Assembly (NCBI GenBank): GCA_945861385.1
Contig: CAMAUI010000010.1
Span: 1 to 62,641 of the forward strand
Source of the DNA: Prosthecobacter debontii
Lineage (GTDB): Bacteria > Verrucomicrobiota > Verrucomicrobiia > Chthoniobacterales > Chthoniobacteraceae
Length of the DNA: 62,641 nt
Direction of reading: 5' to 3'
This document shows positions 9,701 through 16,481 of this stretch, one piece after another (the stretch's first letter is position 1; the number at the start of each line of letters is the position of its first letter). The notes beneath the pieces were generated by a model that was not told the origin of the DNA, did not search any database, and saw only the letters and a program-made list of their open reading frames with translations. Made by a program: the position numbers and the translations under genes.

Positions 9701-9937
9701 AACAATCGCTTCCTTCGCCACCGCGACATCCCGTTGATCGAGGCGCAGCTTGCCCTTCCGCTTTTTCTCGTCCGGGCCATGGCAGGCAAAACAGTTCTCG
9801 GACAAGATCGGGCGGATGTCGCGATTGAAGTGGGGTGCCGCCGCCACGCCTTCGCGCGCGTTGGGAAGTCCCAACACGAGGCAGATCACCATGATTGCCG
9901 AAGCTTGGCCGGGACAGCGGTTCAAGGGTTTTTTCAT
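6764..9937 (-). CDS. PSCyt1/DUF1549/DUF1553 cytochrome-type protein
   Basis: A 1057-residue exported protein with the planctomycete-specific architecture: signal peptide, PSCyt1 domain with heme motif CFACH (49-53), PSCyt2 (DUF1549), a central beta-rich domain, and PSD1 (DUF1553) with DNPLTARVFVNRLWKQ. A second CxxCH (GCAECHDHKFDPFSQ) sits in the middle. The start at 9937 is preferred: MKKPLNRCPG begins the signal peptide and GGAGC lies just upstream. It is the first gene of a minus-strand operon with DUF1501 and the sulfatase remnant. It probably carries electrons or binds glycans at the cell surface; the function is not established for the family. Confidence 0.9.
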   Translation of the reverse strand: MKKPLNRCPGQASAIMVICLVLGLPNAREGVAAAPHFNRDIRPILSENCFACHGPDEKKRKGKLRLDQRDVAVAKEAIVPGHPEKSELVARLDASDPDELMPPPESHKKLTAAQKKLLRQWIAAGASYEGHWAYTPVARPTVPVVAGASAPIRNPIDAFVQDRLSREGVAPAAEADRASLIRRLHLDLHGLPPTPREVDSFVGDRAADAYERRVDQLLASPRFAERQAVFWLDAVRYADTTGFHGDQMLSLWPYRDYVVEAFHENLPFDQFTREQIAGDLIPGGGRRQKVASAFNRLNRMTTEGGAQDKEYLAKYAADRVRTVSMAWMGSTLGCAECHDHKFDPFSQRDFYSMEAFFADIEEKGFYPSGFSRGEWGPRMALPSPEQAAALERFDADLKKLRDEAAAIESSTLAKGQAEWESRMSELDRAKGAGWTNVVPRAATSANGATLTVAAGGEISAGGMNPDNDTYTVIFRPGPGRWTALQLRTDTEEDYAGNRIARGWRSYVLTGVEVEAGSASGRATQVEIVEAIPTARGQSDRYPAWAVIDKDPKTGWAMEHDHSGSHRLVLRFARPVETDGESEITVRLRHDSEKRRATIAKFRLQLTQVEGATSDNDALPPKVLAALRAPAETRSDPQKQILAEHYRQPAPELARFRAEEARLSGERALLNGQVPAVLVTKAVAPRMVRVLARGNWMDESGPIVQPAVPARFSAASPARENLTRLDLADWIVSADNPLTARVFVNRLWKQFFGTGLSKVLEDVGSQGEWPSHPELLDWLAAEFMQPGPVSPKDPGARAPHPWDIKHVVRTIVTSHTYRQDSSGTAARRPAGGGLTLLERDPENRLLARQNPSRLDAEIVRDNALAIAGLLRERVGGPSVFPWQPEGYWAPLNYPKREYSASRGEDLYRRSLYTHWQRTFVHPTMLAFDASTREECQVNRAISTTPLQSLVLLNDPIFVEAARAFAQNILAEGGGELDGRLQWAFRRAVARPPLPEELKVLRDLHAAQLARFTASPRQAGEFLRVGEAPLPERPDPPQLAAMTVVARAILNLHETITRP

Positions 9938-10068
9938 AGGCTGCTCCGCGTTCCTTACGGCACGATTCGCAAGCTGGCCAGTCCAGAGCATCCGGGATTC
10001 AGGCTGCTGTGGTGATTGGCTGCACCCCGTCGTCCGGCGTGCTCACAGACCACCTGGGCGGACGTGCG

Positions 10069-11544
10069 TCACGCCCGTTTTTCCATCGTGAACTGGTCAA
10101 TCACTTTTCCCTTATCGTCTATCGCCCATCCTTGCAGCCTGGGGCCTTCGACCTCGAAGACGAAGCTCCCGGGGCCGAGCCAGCCGTTGCGGATTTTACC
10201 GTCGGGGTTTTTTGTGGGGATGATCACCGGATGATCGAATGAACCATGGGGCCGGCCACCGGCGGCGGCGCCGTGGATGATATAGACTGTGCCGCCGTTC
10301 GCGCCGGGCTTCTTAACGATTGGCTGCTCGCGGCCGTCGCCGGCAGACATCTGGTGCTTTTGGGGGTCGAAGGTTGTGCGTTTGCCGTAGTTGCCCGCGA
10401 TCAGGTAGGAGCGCTGGTAGGTGTGGTCGTGGCCGCAGAGGTACAGATCCACGCCGAACTTGTCGCAAAGCGGCACAAGGTCCGCCCGCAGCAGATCTGT
10501 CAGCCCATCGTCCGAGTTGATATTGCCCGCGGCATAAACTGGGAAATGACTCACCAGCACGGTCCAGTGACGCTTGTTGGCGGCCAGGTCTTTTTCCAGC
10601 CACTCGACCTGCTTCCTCCACGGCCGGTATTTCGTGTCGGGCGTGTGCTGCCACCAGTTCTGCCACGGGTCGAGCACCACCAGGTGCAGGTTGCCGATGT
10701 CTGCGCTGTAGTAGAACGGGAAGTGCGAACCGGTGCTGTCTGGCAAAGGATTGAGACCCTCCTGATCCACCGCGAAATTGCGGCCGTAAACGTCGCCGGT
10801 CAGGTCGTGGTTCCCCGTGCATGGCCACATGGGATTCGAGCGCAGCAGGTCGGCGTAGGTTTGAAAAAATGCGGATTGATAGTTGGCGTCGGAGCCAACG
10901 GGATAGGCGTTGTCTCCCAGCAGCAGGACGCCGCCGGTGAGCAGCTTGCCTTTGTTGAATTTCTTTGCGCCGTTACGCACGGAGATCGGCGTGCCGGACC
11001 CGCCTCCCCGGAGCGCCGCCTCGGCTGATATTTCGCGCTGCCGGTTCGAGCCGGAATCGCCGATGCACCAGAAGCGCACGGGGCCCTGGGAGTCAATGGC
11101 GCCAGGCGTGGTGAACGTGTGGTCTTCGTCCCCGCCGCAGAGCGTAACGGAGGCAAGCTCCAACTGGTAATAGTAGGTCGTGCGGGGTGTCAGACCGGTC
11201 AGGGTTGCCACCCAATCGGAGGTGTTCCTGCCGGCGGAGGGAAGTTCGCTGGCCAGCAGCGAGCGATCGAGCAGATCGGGATCGGTCCCGTAGCGAACCA
11301 CCGGCGGCGTCCCTTTCGAGCGTCCAGTGCGCCAGCGGATGGAAACGCCATCGGGGCGCATCTGGAGCAGATAGGGGGACCGCCGCAATTCGATCGCGTA
11401 GGATGGATCGCCAGAGGCCGGGTCGGCGGCTGGTGCGGCGGGTTTGGTTTTTTCGTTCGCAAGGGCCAGCGTGTTTGCCGCGGCCAGTGATCCGAGCCCA
11501 AAGGTGGCTGTTTGGGTGAGGAATTTTCTGCGGTCCGGGTTCAT
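10069..11544 (-). CDS. Tat-exported purple acid phosphatase-like metallophosphoesterase
   Basis: A 491-residue protein with a Tat signal (DRRKFLTQTATFGLGSL). After it comes a fibronectin III-like purple acid phosphatase N-terminal domain (residues ~50-147; SIRWRT, TYYYQLE). The calcineurin-fold metal motifs follow in order: GDSG (162-165), GDNAY (210-214), GNHD (244-247), SHFP (331-334) and GHDH (370-373). This set predicts a dinuclear-metal phosphoesterase outside the cytoplasm, probably for phosphate scavenging from phosphomonoesters. It stands alone, on the same strand as the upstream-lying DUF1553 gene. Confidence 0.88.
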   Translation of the reverse strand: MNPDRRKFLTQTATFGLGSLAAANTLALANEKTKPAAPAADPASGDPSYAIELRRSPYLLQMRPDGVSIRWRTGRSKGTPPVVRYGTDPDLLDRSLLASELPSAGRNTSDWVATLTGLTPRTTYYYQLELASVTLCGGDEDHTFTTPGAIDSQGPVRFWCIGDSGSNRQREISAEAALRGGGSGTPISVRNGAKKFNKGKLLTGGVLLLGDNAYPVGSDANYQSAFFQTYADLLRSNPMWPCTGNHDLTGDVYGRNFAVDQEGLNPLPDSTGSHFPFYYSADIGNLHLVVLDPWQNWWQHTPDTKYRPWRKQVEWLEKDLAANKRHWTVLVSHFPVYAAGNINSDDGLTDLLRADLVPLCDKFGVDLYLCGHDHTYQRSYLIAGNYGKRTTFDPQKHQMSAGDGREQPIVKKPGANGGTVYIIHGAAAGGRPHGSFDHPVIIPTKNPDGKIRNGWLGPGSFVFEVEGPRLQGWAIDDKGKVIDQFTMEKRA

Positions 11545-11658
11545 GATCCAACCACCCTCGGGGGATCAAACTGCTAGAAATTTCCTCCTTCGGAACCCAA
11601 CAAGGCCGGAGCGCGGATCGGCGAAGGGGAAGAGGGGATGGGACGGGTTCCAATCTTA

Positions 11659-11747
11659 CTCTTTGTCATGCTCTTGCTCATGCTCGCCCGCATCGTCGGC
11701 TTTCAAATCCTTCAGAACGGGAGCAAGAGCACGAGCATGACAAAGAG
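11659..11747. repeat. CTC/TTG hairpin repeat, copy 1
   Basis: Two 27-base arms (11659-11685 and 11721-11747) form a near-perfect hairpin around a 35-base loop. The arms carry CTCTTTGTCATGCTC and its complement, followed by further TTGCTC/TGCTC units. Nearly the same block recurs at 12999-13086, and a shorter relative is at 50893-50952. At both of the first two sites it directly abuts the 5' portion of a broken vsr gene, suggesting a mobile palindromic unit or a replication-slippage product. Confidence 0.8.
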
Positions 11748-11756
11748 GCAGGAACT

Positions 11757-11850
11757 CCGCCCATCATCCACAGCTCCGTGTCCTTGTTCCCCGCCCCCGG
11801 ATCGCTGCCACCACCGCGCTCCGCCTCGCCTGGGTGAAAATGTCGGACAT
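11757..11850 (-). pseudogene. vsr 5' fragment (copy A)
   Basis: Read on the minus strand from the ATG at 11850, it encodes MSDIFTQARRSAVVAAIRGRG, matching the first residues of the intact Vsr at 15485. One base is missing after the glycine-rich stretch, so the frame shifts just before what would be NKDTEL. The homology ends where the hairpin repeat begins (11747). It is a non-functional duplicate or an ancient remnant. Confidence 0.7.
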
Positions 11851-11897
11851 CATTGTCGCATCTTTGAGGGATGGTTCTCGCGGCGTAATCTTCGCCC

Positions 11898-12116
11898 ATG
11901 CTCGATTGGTTCACATGCAAATCCGTCGAACGCGTGCCGGGGCGGGTCAGCGGCGCGTGGGTGTTAAAAGGCACCCGTCTTCCGGTGCGCTCGCTGTTCG
12001 AAAACATCGAGTCCGGTGCCACGGTGGACCAGTTTCTTGAGTGGGATGAAGGCGTCACGCGCGAGCAGGTGCTCGAAGTCCTGCGTCATGCCGAGCAAAG
12101 CCTCGCCGCCGCATGA
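11898..12116 (+). CDS. DUF433 antitoxin-like protein
   Basis: A 72-residue DUF433 protein: RVSGAWVLKGTRLPVRSLFENIESGATVDQFLEW is the family core, with the GTRLPV motif. DUF433 proteins are predicted helix-turn-helix antitoxins that neutralise a DUF5615 PIN-like toxin encoded next to them. Its TGA overlaps the ATG of the next frame (ATGATG at 12113), which is the normal coupling for this module. The adjacent toxin is truncated, so this may be an orphan antitoxin. Confidence 0.8.
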   Translation: MLDWFTCKSVERVPGRVSGAWVLKGTRLPVRSLFENIESGATVDQFLEWDEGVTREQVLEVLRHAEQSLAAA

Positions 12117-12223
12117 TGCGGATCCTTTTCGACCAAGGCACGCCCGTCCCGCTGCGGCGCTGGCTCATCAGGCACATTGTCTCAACCGCTTGGCAGCGCC
12201 GCACGGCGCGAACCACTGGGTGA
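12113..12223 (+). pseudogene. Truncated DUF5615 PIN-like toxin
   Basis: This 36-codon frame begins MMRILFDQGTPVPLRRWL, the characteristic start of DUF5615 toxins (the LFDQGTPVPLRR motif with the first acidic residue). It then runs into TAWQRRTARTTG and a stop, whereas the family is normally ~110 residues long. The remaining acidic PIN residues are absent. It overlaps the DUF433 stop by four bases (ATGA). The module is therefore a decayed type II toxin-antitoxin pair. Confidence 0.65.
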
Positions 12224-12272
12224 CGGATGTCCACGTCAAAGACGTTGAGATCAATCCCTTGACCCGTGCATA

Positions 12273-12650
12273 ATGCTCCGGATGCCGGCTCCGAATCTGC
12301 CATCGTTCCACGACCTGCCGTTGCCGGGAGGCTTCATCCTGTCCGCCATCGCACTCGTCCCGGGACCGATGATTGATCCCATCGGTCGTTCCGCACTCGC
12401 CAAGACCGTCATCGAAGGCCGTCGCATCGCCATCGTGCTCGATCAAGCCCAGCCGCCGGACGAACAATCCATCTCCATCTACCATGAAATGCTCGAAGGC
12501 CTCACCGTTGCCTTCACCTCACCGCCTGCGGCAGTCGCGGATTTTTGCGAGGCCGACTTCGAGCGAGAAGCCCGGCTGGCGCTGCAACGTTTCGGTATCG
12601 CCACGCCGCAGTCTGTGCTAGCCTTCCTCACCGCATTCGACTTCGCATGA
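12273..12650 (+). CDS. Hypothetical protein (125 aa), paired with the next gene
   Basis: No family was recognised. The product is acidic to neutral, with a hydrophobic stretch (GGFILSAIALVPGP) and a central SIYHEMLEGLTVAF segment that could form a helix with a HExxE-like pattern. The second ATG (MPAPNLPSF, 12282) is an equally good start. The stop overlaps the next ATG in ATGA (12647), so both genes are probably translated together. It lies inside a toxin-antitoxin island, which makes a small defence or addiction pair possible, but nothing in the sequence proves this. Confidence 0.5.
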   Translation: MLRMPAPNLPSFHDLPLPGGFILSAIALVPGPMIDPIGRSALAKTVIEGRRIAIVLDQAQPPDEQSISIYHEMLEGLTVAFTSPPAAVADFCEADFEREARLALQRFGIATPQSVLAFLTAFDFA

Positions 12651-12850
12651 ACACACCCGAGCCATTCCGCATCGAACTGCTCAAGCTCGCCGGCGGCGAC
12701 CGCATCCTCCGCGTCACCGACCCACTCACCGCCACTGTACTCGAGCGGCGCATCCACCCCACGCAGCCTGTGGCCCGGCAAAAGGAAGCCGTCGTCCGCG
12801 CGCTTCACGCAGTGCTCGAACGCGAACTCAAAGAACCGGCGGCAGTCTGA
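12647..12850 (+). CDS. Small hypothetical protein (67 aa)
   Basis: Translated from the ATG overlapping the preceding stop (ATGA). The protein has a beta-rich N-terminal half (FRIELLKLAGGDRILRVTD) and a charged C-terminal helix (ARQKEAVVRALHAVLEREL). No family was recognised. Its tight overlap with the 125-residue gene and its size resemble antitoxin or immunity partners. Confidence 0.45.
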   Translation: MNTPEPFRIELLKLAGGDRILRVTDPLTATVLERRIHPTQPVARQKEAVVRALHAVLERELKEPAAV

Positions 12851-12872
12851 CCCGCGGGAACGGCTGCCCGCG

Positions 12873-13189
12873 CTACGCCGCCAGCGCCCGCGCGATCCGG
12901 CCGGCCACGCGCGGCCAGGCTTCGCGGCGAGGTCGTGCTCCCAGATGCGCAGCACCGTCCAGCCCGCCTGGCGCAGATGGGACGGGCTTCCAGTCTTACT
13001 CTTTGTCATGCTCTTGCTCATGCTCGCCCGCATCGTCGGCATTTGATCCTTCAGAACGGGAGCAAGAGCACGAGAATGACAAAGAGGTATGAACTCCGCC
13101 CATCATCCACAGCTCCGTGTACTTGTTCCCCGCCCCCGGATCGCTGCCATCACCGCGCTCCGCTTCCTTTTTGAAAACACATCCGCCAT
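12873..13189 (-). pseudogene. vsr copy B, interrupted by the hairpin repeat
   Basis: Read from the ATG at 13189, the 5' part encodes MADVFSKRKRSAVMAAIRGRG and then frameshifts in the same place as copy A. The 3' part (about 12975-12873) encodes LRQAGWTVLRIWEHDLAAK, almost identical at DNA level to the 3' end of the intact vsr at 15075-15170. The ~75 middle codons, including the catalytic FVDGCFWHGC region, are replaced by the hairpin repeat at 12999-13086. The gene is dead. Confidence 0.75.
12999..13086. repeat. CTC/TTG hairpin repeat, copy 2
   Basis: Arms at 12999-13025 and 13060-13086 with a 34-base loop, nearly identical to copy 1 at 11659-11747 (one arm base and a few loop bases differ). 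It sits in the middle of vsr copy B. The shared flanking sequence on its vsr 5' side shows that copies A and B arose from one interrupted ancestor. Confidence 0.8.
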
Positions 13190-13192
13190 CGC

Positions 13193-13735
13193 TCAGTCCG
13201 CGCGATCCTCCGCGGCGCGGGCGCGGCAGATCGCCCACGCCTCCAAGAGCCGTTCGCGCAGCGGACCATCCGCCGCCGCGATGAACGCCTCGACCTGCGA
13301 CGGCCTCACCAGCTTGTGCCGGATCAGCGCCGCCACATACGCGAGGTCCTTCTCCCGCCGCGCCGCCAGCTTGCTGAACGCGATGTCGTGCGGGTCGAGG
13401 CACCAGCCGACCGCCCCATCCGTGTTCTCGTTCTCGACCTTCACCAGCCGCAATTCCCAGCCCGCAGGCAGAGTCGCGGTCTCCGGCGAGACCCCGTCCA
13501 CCCAGATGAAGTGCGTTTGATGGAAAAGCGAAAACTCCCCAAGGTTCCCGGCGAGGTGTTCGGACAGATCGGGACGGAATTTCGGATACACGTCCAGCTC
13601 CATGGATTTGCGGAGCACACGCGGCGCGTCGGGATGCTTTCCGAGAATCGCCTGGCTGCCGATGACGATGAACTCCCTCTCGTCTGTCGTGCCCTTACAC
13701 GCGCGCAGGATGTGTTCGAGTTCGGAGCGCTTCAT
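13193..13735 (-). CDS. DUF6036-like nucleotidyltransferase, putative toxin
   Basis: A 180-residue protein with the nucleotidyltransferase pattern FIVIGSQAILG (31-41 region) followed by SMELDVYPK, reminiscent of the G-S...D-x-D signature of AbiEii/MNT-type enzymes. Later segments (HQTHFIWVDGVSPE, LDPHDIAFSKLAARREKDLAYV) match the DUF6036 group found in toxin-antitoxin loci. The start overlaps the end of the upstream 115-residue gene by 41 bases, which suggests translational coupling. Family assignment is from recognition only. Confidence 0.65.
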   Translation of the reverse strand: MKRSELEHILRACKGTTDEREFIVIGSQAILGKHPDAPRVLRKSMELDVYPKFRPDLSEHLAGNLGEFSLFHQTHFIWVDGVSPETATLPAGWELRLVKVENENTDGAVGWCLDPHDIAFSKLAARREKDLAYVAALIRHKLVRPSQVEAFIAAADGPLRERLLEAWAICRARAAEDRAD

Positions 13736-14042
13736 ACTTGGCGAAAATCCGCGCCCGCTCGTCCTGCGGCATCAGCACCGCAAAGGGCGTGCTCTGCCGG
13801 AGCCGCTGGCCCTCATCGCTGCGATCTTCGATCGCCGCGAGCACCGACGGCAATCCCTGCCGGATAATCCCCAGCCATTCCCGCAGCGCGTCCTTGGAAT
13901 CCTCCCCGCGCTCCGGGTCATCGAGAAACCGCTGAATCCACGCCACGACCAGATCGAGCTTCGCCGGGTCCGCCCGCAGCTCGCGGGCGATCACGCCATG
14001 CAGTTCCAGGCTGCGCTCATCAATGACTTCGTGCCAGTTCAT
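13695..14042 (-). CDS. Putative antitoxin partner of the DUF6036 protein
   Basis: A 115-residue, helix-rich protein (MNWHEVIDERSLELHGVIA...; LREWLGIIRQG; RLRQSTPFAVLMPQDERARI). No HTH was clearly recognised. It lies directly upstream of, and overlaps, the nucleotidyltransferase gene, the typical order for an antitoxin before its toxin. It probably neutralises that product; the alternative is an accessory protein of unknown role. Confidence 0.6.
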   Translation of the reverse strand: MNWHEVIDERSLELHGVIARELRADPAKLDLVVAWIQRFLDDPERGEDSKDALREWLGIIRQGLPSVLAAIEDRSDEGQRLRQSTPFAVLMPQDERARIFAKYEALRTRTHPARV

Positions 14043-14136
14043 GCCGCGGAAGTTATCAGCACCCGGTGGGGGCGGCGAGACGGATTTTCCCCGCGCTTTC
14101 CGCTCTCCGAATTCCGAATTCCGCTCTCCGCTATCC

Positions 14137-14277
14137 TCAATTTCCCCGCCTCCTCCACCCCGTGATGCCGTGCGCGCGCAACAGCGCCATCATCCGCAGC
14201 TCCGTGTCCTTGTTCCCCCGCCCCCGGATCGCCGCCATCACCGCGCTCCCCTTCGCCTTGGTGAAAATGTCGGACAA
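14137..14277 (-). pseudogene. vsr 5' fragment (copy C)
   Basis: From the TTG at 14277 the frame reads LSDIFTKAKGSAVMAAIRG, then RGNKDTELRMMALLRAHGIT, in frame and close to the first 41 residues of the intact Vsr. It then stops after GWRRRGN, before any catalytic residue. There is no hairpin repeat here. The fragment abuts the end of the DUF3368 toxin gene. Confidence 0.72.
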
Positions 14278-14286
14278 CGCTCGATG

Positions 14287-14772
14287 CTACGTGCGCCGTC
14301 GCGCGGCGTCCCGTGCGAGCGCATTCTCGATCAGATCCTCGGTGAGGAAGCATGACGTGCCGCGCAGTGTCTCCAGGGCCACGGGCAACGACACGAGGTT
14401 TCGCGCCGCAGCCACTTCCAGAATGCCGACCGTGCCCATCGTCGGCACGCCCTGCGCCGCTGCGCATCGTCGCCCTTCCCGGTCATCCATCAGCAGAATC
14501 GCGGCCCCAAGTTCCTTCGCGAGCGCGATGGCTTCGCGATCCGCTTCCGAAACGTCGTCCGCCTCGATCGCTTGCGTCGCTTTGCGAATCTCCACCCACG
14601 GCGGCAGCGCGCCAGCCCAAGCCCTCACCGCTTCCGGCGCCGCCCGGTGCAACAGTTCGGCATGTACGGAAGCCGGCAGCACGGTCCTCTCCGCAAGCCG
14701 CGCCAGCAGCCCGATGGAGCCAATCTGGATGAGATAATTGACCGGCCCCGTGTCGGCAACGATGAGGATCAC
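14287..14772 (-). CDS. DUF3368/PIN-domain toxin
   Basis: A 161-residue PIN-fold protein. ILIVADTGPVNYLIQIG supplies the first acidic residue, and AILLMDDREGRRCA supplies the central acidic pair, as in DUF3368 ribonucleases; VPTMGTVGILEVAA is also characteristic. It would cleave RNA using a metal. The ATG overlaps the stop of the UPF0175 gene (14769-14772), the standard partner. The vsr copy C fragment follows 10 bases after its stop. Confidence 0.85.
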   Translation of the reverse strand: MILIVADTGPVNYLIQIGSIGLLARLAERTVLPASVHAELLHRAAPEAVRAWAGALPPWVEIRKATQAIEADDVSEADREAIALAKELGAAILLMDDREGRRCAAAQGVPTMGTVGILEVAAARNLVSLPVALETLRGTSCFLTEDLIENALARDAARRRT

Positions 14773-15038
14773 GCCTTGGGGAATCTTTCAGCGGCCAGCC
14801 GGTCCACCTCCAGATCCTCGACCGAGTAATTCAGCGGCGCCTTGTGCAGCACCCGGAAGTTCTCAGCCGCCCAATAGTCGCCGCCCACCCCGGCCAGTTC
14901 ACCCATCCGGCGAAGCGAGATCTTGCCCTCGCGATACAGTTCCAGCGCCAGCGCCTCGCGCGCGCGCCGCTCCCGTTCCTCAGCCGAAGCGCCGAGCACG
15001 GCGGCAAATCCATCCGGAATCGTGATCGTGAGGCTCAT
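14769..15038 (-). CDS. UPF0175 antitoxin
   Basis: An 89-residue protein of the UPF0175 family: MSLTITIPDGFA followed by REALALELYREGKISLRRMGELAG, a helix-turn-helix-like segment. UPF0175 proteins are antitoxins for DUF3368 PIN toxins and usually repress their own operon. The overlap with the toxin start is four bases (ATGA), so the two are translated together. Confidence 0.85.
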   Translation of the reverse strand: MSLTITIPDGFAAVLGASAEERERRAREALALELYREGKISLRRMGELAGVGGDYWAAENFRVLHKAPLNYSVEDLEVDRLAAERFPKA

Positions 15039-15047
15039 GTCGGCAGC

Positions 15048-15485
15048 CTATCCACGCCCGCCCTGCATGGCAAGCCGCCCCAGCGCCCGCGCGATCCGGC
15101 CGGCCACGCGCGGCCAGCGCTTCGCCGCGAGGTCGTGCTCCCAGATGCGCAGCACCGTCCAGCCTGCCTGCCGCAGCCCACGCGTCACCTGCCGGTCCCG
15201 CTCCGAGTTGCGCGACAGCTTCGCCTTCCAGAATGCCCGGTTCCCCGCCGGCATCGTCCCATGCCTCCGGCAGCCGTGCCAAAAACAGCCATCCACGAAC
15301 ATGACGACCCGCTCGCGGCGGAAGACGAAATCGGGTTTGCCGAAGACGGGTGCGTTTCGCCGCCAACCGGTGATGCCGTGTGCGCGCATCAGCGCGATAA
15401 GGCGGAGTTCGGTCGCGCGGTTGCCGCCCGAGCGGATCGCTGCCATCACCGCGCTCCGCTTCGCCTTGGTGAAGACATCAGCCAT
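15048..15485 (-). CDS. vsr: Very short patch repair endonuclease Vsr
   Basis: A 145-residue Vsr protein, the only intact copy of four in this region. It nicks 5' of the T in T:G mismatches created by deamination of 5-methylcytosine. The family motifs are FTKAKRSAVMAAI, the catalytic Asp in FGKPDFVF, VMFVDGCFWHGC with its aromatic wedge and zinc ligands, and the C-terminal WTVLRIWEHDL. The ATG at 15485 overlaps the stop of the upstream remnant gene (TGA at 15478-15480). Vsr genes normally sit beside a cytosine-5 methyltransferase; here that enzyme, at 17623-18306, is truncated. Confidence 0.92.
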   Translation of the reverse strand: MADVFTKAKRSAVMAAIRSGGNRATELRLIALMRAHGITGWRRNAPVFGKPDFVFRRERVVMFVDGCFWHGCRRHGTMPAGNRAFWKAKLSRNSERDRQVTRGLRQAGWTVLRIWEHDLAAKRWPRVAGRIARALGRLAMQGGRG

Positions 15486-15846
15486 CGGAGCGCTCGCCGT
15501 AGTCGGCGGCGATTTGGTAATGGCGTGCGGTTTCGTCCTCCTCGTGCGTGTGCATTCGGTAATAAAGCCCGAGCCATTGTGCATCGCACGGGTAGAGTTC
15601 TTCGTCGGCAAGTTCGCCCGTGTCCGCCCGCCGCCACGCCTCGGCGGCGAAGCGCCGCAGCACCCGCGGCCAGCCCCTCCCGGCGTCTTCGTAGCCATCG
15701 GGATGCAGACCGGGGAAGGCGTAGGCGACGGCGCACCATGCGCGGTGAAAGTCGGGTTCGGGAGTTGGTCGAAAGGCGCCGCAAACGCGCGGCGAAGTTC
15801 GCGGCAACGATGGAACGAAGAACGAAGCTCGCGCGCGATGCGCGGA
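15478..15846 (-). pseudogene. 5'-truncated hypothetical gene upstream of vsr
   Basis: The last ~95 codons of a conserved-looking protein (FRPTPEPDFHRAWCAVAYAF, ... WPRVLRRFAAEAWRR, ELYPCDAQWLGLYYRM) remain, ending eight bases inside vsr. No start codon lies in frame before the transposase element begins at about 15847, so the N-terminal part was lost when that element inserted or rearranged. The family is unknown. It was probably a gene of the restriction-modification cassette. Confidence 0.55.
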
Positions 15847-16481
15847 AGCCCGAAGGGCTGCATCGAAATTAGCCGGTGGCGTGAGCCACCGGATCGCGGA
15901 AAAAATGCGTGCGCCCCGGCAGGGGCGCTGGAAAAAGCAGCCATGCCATCCACACACCTCTCGCTCCATTATCACATCGTCTTTAGCACGAAGGAACGCC
16001 GCCCATTCATCGTCCCCGCGTGGCGCGAACGGCTGCACGCGTATCTCGGCGGCGTCGTGCGCAACCTTGGTGGCGTTGCGGAGGCTGTCGGCGGAGTTGG
16101 CGACCACGTTCATTTGCTCATCGGCCTGCGGGCGACGCATTGCCTCGCGGATGTTGTCGGCTCGGTGAAAGCGGTTTCGTCCCGCTGGGTGCATGACGAA
16201 ATCAGTGACGGCCTCTTTTCATGGCAGGAGGGCTACGGCGGTTTCACGGTGAGTCCACCGCAGTGCGTGCATGTCCGCGGTTACATCGAACGGCAGGATG
16301 AGCATCATCAGAAACAGACTTATCAAGATGAGTATCTCGAATTTCTGCGACTCGGCGGCGTGGAATACGACGAGCGGTATCTGTGGTGAGCGCGATTCCG
16401 CCGCCCCTGCCGGGGCGGATGCGTGTGGGGCACAGTCCGGTGGCTCACGCCACCGGCTAATTTCCGTCGGCCCTCCGGGCC
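15847..16481. mobile_element. REP-associated transposase element with palindromic ends
   Basis: A ~635-bp unit with nested inverted ends. A perfect 27-base inverted repeat begins AAATTAGCCGGTGGC (15866-15892 and 16437-16463) and is itself palindromic (CCGGTGGC...GCCACCGG). Outside it lie the small hairpins AGCCCGAAGGGCT (15847-15859) and GGCCCTCCGGGCC (16469-16481). Inside are GC-rich hairpins around 15911-15928 and 16400-16418. It carries one transposase gene. It lies between the HNH endonuclease gene and the remnant before vsr, and its right end supplies the stop codon of the endonuclease. Confidence 0.85.
15943..16389 (+). CDS. IS200/REP-associated tyrosine (Y1) transposase
   Basis: A 148-residue Y1 HUH transposase. 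LHYHIVFSTKERRPFI is the usual IS200/RAYT N-terminus, the HUH metal motif is GDHVHLLIGL, and the catalytic tyrosine lies in the C-terminal helix (HVRGYIERQDEHHQ). It should nick and rejoin single-stranded DNA at the flanking palindromes. The ATG at 15943 was chosen because it begins this N-terminus; the frame is open far upstream but without similarity. It is on the opposite strand to the restriction genes it splits. Confidence 0.88.
   Translation: MPSTHLSLHYHIVFSTKERRPFIVPAWRERLHAYLGGVVRNLGGVAEAVGGVGDHVHLLIGLRATHCLADVVGSVKAVSSRWVHDEISDGLFSWQEGYGGFTVSPPQCVHVRGYIERQDEHHQKQTYQDEYLEFLRLGGVEYDERYLW

Noticed and set aside
14923..15942. A long leader of the REP transposase frame
   Set aside because: It overlaps vsr in antisense and the family N-terminus (LHYHIVFSTKERR) begins at 15943.
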